Source: Moesziomyces globuligerus
Taxonomy: Eukaryota > Basidiomycota > Ustilaginomycetes > Ustilaginales > Ustilaginaceae
Assembly (NCBI GenBank): GCA_030849465.1
Contig: JARVLF010000019.1
Location: 124,001 to 188,000 of the forward strand
Length of the DNA: 64,000 bases
Direction: 5' to 3'
Shown: positions 38,769 to 48,300 of the stretch, piece after piece
Position numbering within the stretch: the first letter of the stretch is position 1
Layout: the number at the start of each line of letters is the position of its first letter
The notes under the pieces: generated by a model
The model's database searches: none
Seen by the model: the letters and a program-made list of their open reading frames with translations, nothing else
What the model was told of the DNA's origin: nothing
Program-made: the position numbers and the translations under genes

Positions 38769-40232
38769 CTAGGACCAACAAGCGCCGATGAGCAGCGAGA
38801 GTGCCGCACCCACGACCACGCCGATGGTCGAAGCGAAAACTAGGCGTTCCTCGTCGAGCTTGCGGATGCGATCGGGATCAACAGCTGCGTCTGCAGCGCC
38901 TCCAGCAACGGGAGGCGGGGCGATGATGGCAGGTTGTTGCTCGACGGTTTCCGGTGCGGGCGCCGGCGAAGTCTCAGGAGTCTGGGCGGCAAGCGCGGCG
39001 TCGAGCGAGTGCTGGAAGTGCTCGACGCTGGCGAGGATGAGCTGTCTGGACTGCTCCTCGGCGGCGACGAGGCGCGACTCGAACGTCTGAGCGAGCTTCT
39101 TGCGTTTGTACGGCTCTACCAGCAGGATGGCGAGAATGAAGAGGAACGCTGTTGACAGGCACGCAGGGGTCAGTCGAGAATGGTCCATGCAGACTGTTCA
39201 TGCGAAGAGGGACGGAGGAAGCGACGTACCGTTGAGACCGGCGACGATCAAGCTGCCGTAGGTGCTCATGCCGCGCATGCGGTCGGACCAGAGCTGCTCC
39301 TCGTGGTAGCGGACCATGACCGCCTTCATGAGCTCGTCGAATGCGGCCTGAACCTCGGCCTCGGTCTGATCGAGCTGCTTCTCCGTCTCGGCCTCGTGTC
39401 TGCTCATGGTGTGTTCGGTGCGAAGCAGCTCGGTGTAGCGGCTCAGGTCGGCTTCGGTCCACGAGTTCTTGCGCGACAGCAGATCGTTGGTTTCGCGCTG
39501 GCTTGCGCTCCGGCTCTGTACCGAGGCGAGGTAGGAGCGCTTGGCCTGCGAAGCGAGCGCACGCTTGGCTTCAAGCTCCGACTCGAGCTGTGTGATTTGG
39601 AGCTTGAGCTGCTCGATGGCGGCATACCCAGAATAGTCGTTGTACTGAGCTGCGAGCGCCGAAAGACGGGTACGCAAGCTGCTTGCCAGCGTGCGAGTGC
39701 GCTCCGTCGCCACCGAGACGGCAGAGGACAGAGATGCTGTGGAAGTCAAGGCATCGAAAGAGGGCAAGGATGCACCGACACCGCGCAAGCGTGCCAGCAG
39801 GTCCGACTGAGCGCTTGTCTGCGCGTTCGTCCGTGTCTTTGCGAAAGCGTCGGATGTTGGTCGTGACTGTTCCGGCTCCTCAGCGACCGAGGTTGCTTCT
39901 ATTGATGGTTTCTCAGCATCTGAGGCATGTGCGTGGGGATCTTGTTCGGCATGGGGATCTTGTATTGAAGTACGAGCCTCGTCGTTGCTTTGCGGCGGTC
40001 GATCAGCTCCCGGCGGGCTGCTCGGATCTTTCAAGTGGCCGTTCTGCGAGGCTCGGCATGAGCTTGTAAAAGCACGAATGGATGTGACCGGGCCGGGTGC
40101 AGCTGTCAACGCCCAGTATGCTGTGACGGAGGGGAAGCGGAAGCAGGATCTTGGCGACGCTCGGGTCGTGGCCGCCTCTACTGTGCAGCGGGCCAGCGGC
40201 GATAGAACAGCACGCACGAGGGGTGGTGCCAT
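38769..40232 (-). CDS. SHE9: She9/Mdm33-type mitochondrial inner membrane morphology protein
   Basis: Two exons, 39230-40232 and 38769-39148, separated by an 81-bp intron (GTACGT donor, CTGAC branch, CAACAG acceptor), code for 460 residues. The N-terminus (MAPPLVRAVLSPLARCTVEA) is basic and hydrophobic with FTSSCRAS near residue 55, as for a mitochondrial presequence. A long coiled coil (about 200-310) carries WTEADLSRYTELLRTEHTMS and VMVRYHEEQLWSDRMRGMST, the strongest family blocks. Membrane segment 1 spans the splice junction (IVAGLNAFLFILAILLVEPY) and segment 2 is near the C-terminus (FASTIGVVVGAALSLLIGA). Mdm33 proteins act in inner membrane fission. The gene is divergent from RPA3. Confidence 0.93.
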
Positions 40233-40595
40233 TGCAGATGCGATGTGCCAAGGTGAATGGAGGAGCGGTGTTGCTCAGCGCCGTCAGTGAGTGACAGTTC
40301 TGAGTGTTGGCATCAGAAGATCACACGCAAGCAGCTGAGTGTCACTTTTGCCGCCCGATGCCGTCACCATCGGGCCGCTCAGCCATTTACGCGTCGGCAG
40401 AGCCGAGACGACGCGCTCTTCGCTTGGCTCAGTCGGAGGCGGAGAAGCAACACTCGCCGAAAGAGGCATCAGTAACACACTCTTCCGCAGCGGGTCTAGG
40501 AGCCAGCGCCTGCTTCCGCTCCATCACCTTCCTCTTGCCCACACTGTCCCTCTCTTTCTTTATTTGAACCGATCCGTCCCATTCAATCGAACATC
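40233..40595. promoter_or_regulatory. Divergent promoter of SHE9 and RPA3
   Basis: 363 bp with no ORF of note; the right part is pyrimidine-rich and leads to AACATCATGG. Confidence 0.5.
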
Positions 40596-41022
40596 ATGGA
40601 GAAGCCAACGCCGATGATCAACTCGTCCATGCTCTCGCAGTACGTCGGCCAGACCGTGCGCGTCGTCGGCAAGGTCCAGAAAGTCACGGGCCAGACGCTC
40701 CTCCTCCAGACCTCGGACATGGGCAACGTCGAGGTCGCACTCAACCCTGACTCGGAAATCTCGGGCAGCTCCTTCGTCGAAATCACGGGCAAGGTCTCGG
40801 ATGGCGGCTCCGGCTTGGACGGCAACCTCATCCGCGAATTCACCACAGTCGACTGCGGCGAAAACGTCGGTAAGTACGCTCGAGTCGTTCACCGCTCGCC
40901 ACTGCGTCGCGATGCTCGCAATGCTGAAATGCTTGCTCTTCCCCTTTGCAGACCTGGCCCTCGTCGAGAACGTAGTCCAAATCTCCGCCTCTTTCCCCGC
41001 GCTCTTCTCCGATTCGGCATGA
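40596..41022 (+). CDS. RFA3: Replication protein A subunit 3 (RPA14)
   Basis: Exons 40596-40869 and 40952-41022 with an 82-bp intron (GTAAGT donor, GCTGAAA branch, TTTGCAG acceptor) give 114 residues, as expected for the smallest RPA subunit. It is a single OB fold: MINSSMLSQYVGQTVRVVGK (strand 1), VTGQTLLLQTSDMGNVEVAL, FVEITGKVSDGG, and a C-terminal helix DLALVENVVQISASFPALF that packs in the RPA trimer. RPA binds single-stranded DNA in replication and repair. An unspliced reading gives a longer product without the trimer helix, which is why the intron is preferred. It converges on the DUF1365 gene. Confidence 0.93.
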
Positions 41023-41231
41023 GCCGCGCCACTTCCCTCTCGTCTCAACGCATCCATTCCCGTGTACAAAAATCTGCATCGTTCGCTCCGATCCGTCTGC
41101 CTGTGCTGGCCCGTCAACTGCTTCATCTCATCTCTCGCGAGCCCGCATGGGAACAGGCACGACGCAAAGCTCGTACGAATCTGCATGTTCCATTGCATCA
41201 ACGCCGATTCTACGGGGCCATAGCGGAGCTC

Positions 41232-43661
41232 TCAGACACGGCGCACACTACCCAGCCGCGTGTCCCAGCCAGCCTTGTCGCCGGCCTCGTCTGAGCGCTT
41301 GCCAAGCGCCTCGATGTGCGCCAATCCACGCGAGAGCTCGAGCCACGGCTCGGTACCTGCCACGTATCGTGCGCCCAGCATGGCGAAGGCCCCCTTCTCG
41401 GCCCTAGCCGCCAGATGGCTCGATGCGAGCGCCATGTGCTCCCTCCATCCCTGTGCCCCTGTTCGACTATGATCTTTTCCTGCCGTTGCCATGGTGATGC
41501 CAAATTGTCGCAGCAGCTGCAGCGCCTCTTCGCGACCCTGCGCTGGTGCTCGTGCGAGATGCGAGGCGAGCAGAAAGTCAAACTGTCGTTTGCGAAGCCC
41601 ATGCAGAGCCACTGGCTGGCGTGCTGCAAAGAAAGCATCAAACGCATCCACCGAGCTCACGCCCCACCTACGTCCTGCCACGCTGCCGACCAGCAGAGCG
41701 AGCCGCGCTGGAGCGTACATCATCAGATCGACGTAGACGCCGTACGATCGTGTGAACAGCACCAGTCTGTGTGGGGTGCAATCCGATGCCGAGCTAGAAA
41801 CCTGGATGCCGGCGTCGGCTGGATCGGTCGACTGGATCGATACAGTCCACGCCTCGCTCTTGTCTTTCTCGAGCTCATGCACGCGCCGTGCGAGGAGTGC
41901 GCGCACGTAGTCCTTGGCCACCGTCTCTACCCAACCAGGCTCGGGATACACGAGTCCGACGCTCGCATCGCCGACGCCCGCTCCAGCCCGTTGCCGATGC
42001 GGCTGAATCAGGTTGAGCGGAGGCGGCAGGCCCGTGCCGTCGTAAGCTTCATGCACATCGTCGGCGCGAACAGCCTCGCCAAGCTGCACCATGTCCGGCC
42101 TGCCGAACGCATCCAGCCGCTTCGCAAAGTGGAGCTTGCCAGCCTCCCACAGGATCCTGAAAAAGGTGAGGAAGAGATCCGTCGGTTGACGCAGCAATGC
42201 TGCGTACAAGGTGGCCGACGACAACGGGCGCACGCATCTGCCTGTCGGTGCTGCATCGGAAGCTTGCGCCTTGGCAGACGGCCGCGGAGGCGAGATCGAA
42301 TCGAGCGTAGCCATGAGTTTCTTGACGAGCCGGGGTGAGCGCTGCCCATCGGTACTGGCTGTGCCATCTTCAGCTTCGACTAGAAGGAGGAGTCGAATTC
42401 CGAGCTTGAACGTCTCGAGCCCCTCTGGCTCGCCCACCTTGCATGCAAATGGCTCTTTGAGGAAGAGGCGGTAGTAACCCCCGCGGTCGTTGAACGGCGA
42501 GACGTGGAAGGATCGGGGGAAGGTCCACTGGTGATGGTACCCCTCTCGCTTGCCGCTGGCCTCCGTGTCGCCGTCCTGCGAGGGCGTCGAGCCATCTTCG
42601 TTGCTGCCGGCCTCGAGCACGTAGATGTGACGTTCGCTGAACGTGTTGTGCACCTCGAGAACCACGAGCCAGAAGTCGCCTCGCTTTTGCTCGGCGGCGT
42701 CGCCCTTCGCCACCAGGATGCGGCTGCGCGCGTCTTTGACGAATCCATGAGGGCGGTAGCAGTAGTGCACGGTGAGCGGATTGATGCCCGTGATTCCAGC
42801 GACACTTGGCATGGTTACTGTCCACACATGTCCGAGCTCGGAGCGCCAGTGCGCACCAGCAGCATCCGAGTCCTGAGGACCCACCGAGAGGAAGCCTCGC
42901 TCGCGGAGCTCGAAGGCGAGCTTGAGCAGCACCGATCCTGAGATCCACGCTGCCTTGGCGTCATTGGAGGCATGCTTCGTACTTGAGTTGTCCGGCGCTC
43001 CGGTCTTCGCATAGGTGGAATCGAGCGGGATGTGGGTGCGGAGGTACGAGCTCGGGCGCAGCGAGGTAAGCGACCACGTATACCTGTCATTGCGCGCCCG
43101 CTTTTCCTCCAGACGGCGTCTCTCGATGCGCTCGGCTGCACGCATCTTGGCCTTCCAGTCCGATTTCTCCTGGATCGCTGTAGAAGCGCCCAAGGAGGGC
43201 TCAACATGGCGATGGTCGGAAGCAGGCGTGACGCCTCGGCGGTCAGCGAGCGCAGCCTGATCAACGAATTCCGGTTCGAGCACGGGTCCCTTCCATGCGA
43301 AGGCGTGACCGGTGTCGAGCTTGCGCGTCTCGAGTCTGTCGAGTCGGAGAGCTAGGTAGAGCGTGTTGTAGCGAAAGGCATGCTTGGACTCGATGGGCAA
43401 GAAGCGGGCGTGTCTCGTTTCCGCGGGCACTACCCACGCTGCGGTGTGGGCGGAGGCACGAGGCGTGAAGAAGCGCTCGAGCAGCGTCGGGAGCCGCTGT
43501 ACAAGCCAGAAGCCCAAGAGAAGATAGAGTGGAGCTGCTTTGCGCGAGGCCAGCCAGTCGATGCTCAGCCACGAGGAGAAACCCGAGGCCTCGCTGAGGC
43601 TGCCGAAGCCGCCGAGCCACGCTGTCGCTGCTCGGTTGCCAAGCGACGATGCGTTGCTCAT
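41232..43661 (-). CDS. DUF1365-family protein with N-terminal hydrophobic segment
   Basis: An 809-residue intronless protein. DUF1365 blocks are clear: RHARFLPIESKHAFRYNTLY (about 84-103), ITGINPLTVHYCYRPHG (near 290-306), VVLEVHNTFSERHIY (about 332-346) and RSFHVSPFNDRGGYYRL (near 383-399). Bacterial DUF1365 proteins are usually encoded beside cyclopropane fatty acid synthase genes and are suspected to act on lipids; the biochemical role is not known. A hydrophobic stretch PLYLLLGFWLVQRLPTLLE (about 44-62) may anchor it in a membrane. An insert of some 150 residues separates the first two blocks, and about 350 extra residues follow the domain; the protein is much longer than the bacterial form of 230-270 residues. 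No CFA synthase gene is seen nearby. Confidence 0.8.
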   Translation of the reverse strand: MSNASSLGNRAATAWLGGFGSLSEASGFSSWLSIDWLASRKAAPLYLLLGFWLVQRLPTLLERFFTPRASAHTAAWVVPAETRHARFLPIESKHAFRYNTLYLALRLDRLETRKLDTGHAFAWKGPVLEPEFVDQAALADRRGVTPASDHRHVEPSLGASTAIQEKSDWKAKMRAAERIERRRLEEKRARNDRYTWSLTSLRPSSYLRTHIPLDSTYAKTGAPDNSSTKHASNDAKAAWISGSVLLKLAFELRERGFLSVGPQDSDAAGAHWRSELGHVWTVTMPSVAGITGINPLTVHYCYRPHGFVKDARSRILVAKGDAAEQKRGDFWLVVLEVHNTFSERHIYVLEAGSNEDGSTPSQDGDTEASGKREGYHHQWTFPRSFHVSPFNDRGGYYRLFLKEPFACKVGEPEGLETFKLGIRLLLLVEAEDGTASTDGQRSPRLVKKLMATLDSISPPRPSAKAQASDAAPTGRCVRPLSSATLYAALLRQPTDLFLTFFRILWEAGKLHFAKRLDAFGRPDMVQLGEAVRADDVHEAYDGTGLPPPLNLIQPHRQRAGAGVGDASVGLVYPEPGWVETVAKDYVRALLARRVHELEKDKSEAWTVSIQSTDPADAGIQVSSSASDCTPHRLVLFTRSYGVYVDLMMYAPARLALLVGSVAGRRWGVSSVDAFDAFFAARQPVALHGLRKRQFDFLLASHLARAPAQGREEALQLLRQFGITMATAGKDHSRTGAQGWREHMALASSHLAARAEKGAFAMLGARYVAGTEPWLELSRGLAHIEALGKRSDEAGDKAGWDTRLGSVRRV

Positions 43662-44017
43662 TGCGCTCGAAGATTCAACTGGGCGAGCTTCTGTGCTTCT
43701 TCTACGGTACGATCATGCCTTGACCGTGCGCAACCGCTGTTCCTGTTGGGTCGGGATGGTGCTCGAGGAGAAGGACGAAGGATGGGAACGGGCCGCCTCC
43801 ACAACTCGTCGAGGCTGAGCCCCTTTGAAACGCGGACTATGACATCGTGTCAGACCGTCAAATTCTCGACACTCTACGAAAAAATCACAAATGTGAATGG
43901 AAGAAGTTCAGGGTCCAAGGCTTTCGATGCCTTTTGATGGTGTCAAACGATGCTTTCCTTTCTGCGCTCATCTGTCACCTCCTCTTCGCGGCGGATCCAA
44001 AAGCCTGGCACTCCAAC
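43662..44017. promoter_or_regulatory. Divergent promoter of the DUF1365 and SET genes
   Basis: About 350 bp. It is open in the SET frame with an in-frame ATG at 43937, so its right end may be coding; otherwise nothing stands out. Confidence 0.45.
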
Positions 44018-45262
44018 ATGGCCGACAGACACAGTGCCACAGTGCCTTCGTATCGGACTGTCGATGCGGTTGGAGCCGATGCGGGGATGAATGCGCTCCG
44101 CAACGCCTCGCTGTCTTCAACCCATTCGCCCTCGCCATCGCTAACCTCGGTCGTTAACACAAAGGCTGGCCACGCGGGGCCTTCGCACCTCAAGCACCGA
44201 GAACGACGCATAGGCGCATCAGATGCATCTCAAGCTTATCGCCTCCAGGCTCCTTCGAACTGGCCGAGCGACGTAGTCTACATCACGCAAAACTTGGTGG
44301 CCGCATCCGTTCCCGACTCCCTGGCCCAACGATACGTGCTCCGACCCTCTACGACGGCGCTATCGGGCGACGCTCCTTCCGTTGAGTTAAACTCGACAAG
44401 CACCCTTCCCAAAGCCACACACAATGCCGGGCGCCCGCAAACTCTTTACGTCACTTCGATTCAGCATCAAGTGCCCCTGGTCATTCTTCCGATCGATCGC
44501 ACAACGCCATGGTGCCCGGATTCATTCCACTCCACAAGTCGTCAGCTCAGCTGTCATCCTGCGGCTGGATCGCATGGTCTCTTTGCAGCCCAAGACTTCG
44601 AAGCGGATACCTTCCTCCGCCCCTATCTGGGTGTGCTACACACCAAGCAGGATGCCGACTTCTACTCCACCTACGATCTCAGCCTCTGCCACGATCCTCG
44701 GCTTCTCGACGACAAGTCCACGCCCGCCGCTGGCGAACCGGGTGCAGATCCATCCATCTCGCTCAACGATGCCGTTCAAAACTTGCAGCTCGACGACAGC
44801 GCTGCGAACAGCAGCGAGGAGGCAAATCCAACCGCCCTCTATCTGGACAGTCGATACTGGGGCAACGAATCGCGCTTCGTCAACGACTATCGTGGCATCG
44901 CCCAGAAGCCCAACGTCGAGTTCCGCTCTTTCATCCAGTTGTCTCCGTCCGAAGGCGGAACCGAGGAGCACAGAGAGGTGTTCCAGATGGGCCTCTTTGC
45001 CACGCGGCCCATACGCAAAGGCCACGAACTCGTCGTCAACTATGGCAAAAGCTACTGGCTTCATCACGAGCAACTCGAACAGCAGGAAGCCGGCCTGGCC
45101 GCAACCCGATCCGCTAAGCAGAGCCCGGTGCCACCATCCAGCCGTTCAGTCGAGCCCAAAATCGATCCGATCCAGGCCATGCTCCACCGCAGTCGAATGC
45201 GCGTCTCCCGCACCGCAGTCCATCCGCAGCGTCCGCCACAGCCTCCCTCACCGAATCCGTGA
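44018..45262 (+). CDS. SET-domain protein (putative lysine methyltransferase)
   Basis: A 414-residue protein with one SET domain. The substrate is unknown. HPAAGSHGLFAAQDFEADTF (about 178-197) corresponds to the first SET motif, SRYWGNESRFVNDYRG (about 277-292) with KPNVEF is the fungal variant of the RFxNHxCxPN motif, and RKGHELVVNYGKSYW (about 330-344) is the ELxxDY motif with VNYG. No pre-SET or post-SET cysteines are visible, so it is not a classic histone H3 enzyme. The first 130 residues and the last 60 are disordered (Ser/Pro). The start at 44018 is in good context (CCAACATGG); an in-frame ATG at 43937 would add 27 residues. It converges on RRP12 with 103 bp between the stops. Confidence 0.85.
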   Translation: MADRHSATVPSYRTVDAVGADAGMNALRNASLSSTHSPSPSLTSVVNTKAGHAGPSHLKHRERRIGASDASQAYRLQAPSNWPSDVVYITQNLVAASVPDSLAQRYVLRPSTTALSGDAPSVELNSTSTLPKATHNAGRPQTLYVTSIQHQVPLVILPIDRTTPWCPDSFHSTSRQLSCHPAAGSHGLFAAQDFEADTFLRPYLGVLHTKQDADFYSTYDLSLCHDPRLLDDKSTPAAGEPGADPSISLNDAVQNLQLDDSAANSSEEANPTALYLDSRYWGNESRFVNDYRGIAQKPNVEFRSFIQLSPSEGGTEEHREVFQMGLFATRPIRKGHELVVNYGKSYWLHHEQLEQQEAGLAATRSAKQSPVPPSSRSVEPKIDPIQAMLHRSRMRVSRTAVHPQRPPQPPSPNP

Positions 45263-45365
45263 ACACCAGTCGTGTACAAGATCTGTAACAAGCATGCGCT
45301 GCAATCGAGGTAACAATCAATCTGGCATATGTACAATCAAACCACGGCGGCGCTCACAGCCGGCG

Positions 45366-48300
45366 TCAGCGGCGCTTTCGGCTCTTGTCGCCCTTGCCCG
45401 TGTACGACACGTTGTCGCTGTTCTTGCCCGCCTTCTTGCCCGCCACCTGGCTGAGTGGCACGTAGGCGTAAGGGCTCTTGCCGTTTCGGATCACATCGCC
45501 GCCGCCACGCTTGGCGCGGAACTCCTTGCCGATGGTCTCCTTGACGCGCTTCTTCTTGTCTGCCTGGGCCGGCTTGCCGCCCTGCACCTGTCGTGCGCGG
45601 TCCTGCGCATCCTCCGCCGCGATCTGCTCCAGCTCCATCTCCCGCTCCGCCTCGCGCGTACGCTTGTTGTTCTTGTTGAACTTGACCGCTCCGCCGCGCA
45701 CCTGAGACATACCGTCGATTCCTCGGCCCTGGTTGACATAGGCCGTTCCAGCACCCTCCACGTCGACCGCCCCGCCGTCGGCGCCTCCGTCCGCAAACGA
45801 GACTCGCTTGCCGGGCATCGCGCCTGGCTTGCCTCCCGTCGCCTCGTCATCGTCGATGAGCATGCGTCCGGTCGCCTCGTCCAGCGCAAACTTGCTTGCC
45901 TCCTGGCCCGGCTGCCTCTTCTTGTTGCGACCACGACCGGCGTCCGTGGCGTTCGGGTTCGAGAGCGAGATTCGCGCGGTGGCGCTGCGATCCAGCAGGT
46001 CCATCGGCACATCGTCGTCGTCGTCTGCCTCAATGTAGGCCTCGTCCTGCTGCTTGGCGCGGCGACGGTTGCCACGGCCACCCTTGTCGTCGGCATCTCC
46101 GCCATTCTTGCGCTGACGGTTGCGGTTGAGTGCCGCGGCCGTACCGCCCTTGCGATCGTTGGCGGCCTCGTCGTCATCGACATCGTCATCTTCCGAATCA
46201 GAGATGTCGGATTCCGATCCGTACACCACCTCCTCGAACGCGTCGTTGCCGCCCTTGGTCTTGAGGATGCGAGGTGCGAGTCCAGGCTCGTCGTCGTCAT
46301 CCTCGCCAAGCGCACCGGCCTCGCGATCGGCAGCTGCGCTGGCCCTCTTGCGCTTGGCACGCTCCTTGCGCTTTCGGATGTTGTTGATCAGCTTGCGGTT
46401 GTCCTCGTCAGTGAGCTGGTAGATGCGCTCGAATCCGAAGCGGCGCAGCAGGCGCTCAAAGATGTGGCGAACCTTGACCTTGAAGTGCTGCTTGTGCTCG
46501 GTCGACCACCCGAGCAGCGCCGGGATGAGCTTGGGCAGGTGAGAGTCGATCAGGGTGGTGTTGAAGTCCACAATAGCCACCTTGACGAAACCGATGGCCG
46601 ACTTGACGATCTCGCGGTTGGCCGACCGCAGGTAGACCTCGATCGTGCTGAGCAGCTCGTCCAGCACAGCCTGCTCCAGGCTCTCCTTGAACTCGTACAC
46701 CAGGCGCGAAAGCGCCGTGATGGTGGCGCTGATCATGTGAGGCGTGGTGCCAGCAAGACCAGCGGCGACCATGGTGAGATATTCGCTGATGGACGCGGAC
46801 ACGATGCCAGCATCCGCCATTTCGCTGTCGTCCGCCGCTTCCTCGTCGGCGCCAGGAGCAGCGCTGTGACCCTCAACGAGCGCACGGTTGATGACGCCGC
46901 CCTGGTCCATCTTGTATCCCATCTGCACGAGCAGCTCGTATGCGTTCTGACGCGTGAGGGCGTTGACCTCCTTGGTGGCAAGCACAGCCTCGGGGATGAT
47001 ACTGGGCAGGTGATGAAGCTCGTCAGACGGAATGTTGGGCACCAGCGTGGCGAGCAGGAGCACGCGGTCGCGCTTGGCTCCGAGTGCGACACTGACAGTC
47101 GATTCTCGGAGCTTGTCGAGCAGTTCTCCGACTCGGTTGGCAGCTTTGACGCCTTGGCTGGACGAGGCGAGCAGAATCTGCTTGCCGGCATCGCCCTCGA
47201 GCAAGCGGCTCAAGATGCGGTAGCTCTTCTTCTGCACGGTAGAGTCGTGCGAACGGAGCACACTGTCTTTGCAGATAAGCTCAAAGAGGTCGGCCGCCGA
47301 GCTGTTGGCGCTCTTGTCCAGGTGGGGGATGAGGGCCGAGATGAGGTCGAGCATCGTGTAGGGCACCGGCGGAGGAGTGTTGGGATTCTCCTTCTGGTTG
47401 CGCTTCTGCTTGGTGGGAAGCGTGGGCAGCGACTGCTCGAGGGTGGTCTTGACCTTGTCATAGGTGTTCTGGATGTCCTGAGGGGACATGACGCGGAGGT
47501 AAGCGACGATCGTGTCGTAGACGAACCCACGGCCCTCGCCGGGCGACTGGGAGAAGACGTTGAAAAGGACAGCCAGGAGGTTGGGCGCGATGGCCGAAAG
47601 ATGAGCGATGTTGGCCTTGCCGTCGGCCTGGTCGAGGCCGAAGGCATGCTTGAGCGAGTCTGAGGGAGCGCCGGACGAGACGAGCGCCTCGTTGCGATAA
47701 ACTAGGGCCTGGAGACCGCGGCAGATCGAGGGGCGCAGGTTGGATTGGGTGTAGAGCACGTTGGTGAGCAGCTCGGCGAACTGCCGCGTGAAGGCCGAGA
47801 GCAGGTCTCGAGGCATGGCACAGTAGGCGGGGAAAAGGGCCCAGATCTGCTCGGTGAGCGCCTCGTACATCTTTGCCTCGACGGGACGAGCGTCATTCTC
47901 CGCCTCCTGGCGCTTTGTGAAGATCCTCTCGGAGAGGGAGACGAGATCACCGGTAAAGTGACTGAGCTCGGTGTTGTTGATCTTTGTGCGGATGAGAGGC
48001 AGGAGCCAGGCACGACCGGGTCCATCGGCCTCACCAAAGAGGTTGAGAGGCAGGGCTTCGAGCAAGAGTCGCGGGCCGCAGACTTCGACGGCAGCGGCGA
48101 TGACGGTATCAGCGTACTCGCGGTGTTCAAAGTGAGGTTCCTGACGAAGTTCGGCGACGGTCTGGACGATGTGCATGGTGAGCGAGGCAGCGGCGGGATG
48201 AGGAGGCTGGGTCTTGGGCACGGTGTGGTACCTGAGACGAGCGATGAGAGAGGCAAGGACCGAGAGGATCTCGGCGCGCGCATGCATGAACTGGAGGGAG

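Noticed and set aside
44424..47663. 1079-codon plus-strand frame across the SET and RRP12 genes
   Set aside because: It starts inside the SET gene in the wrong frame and is then antisense to RRP12; the sequence has no domain.
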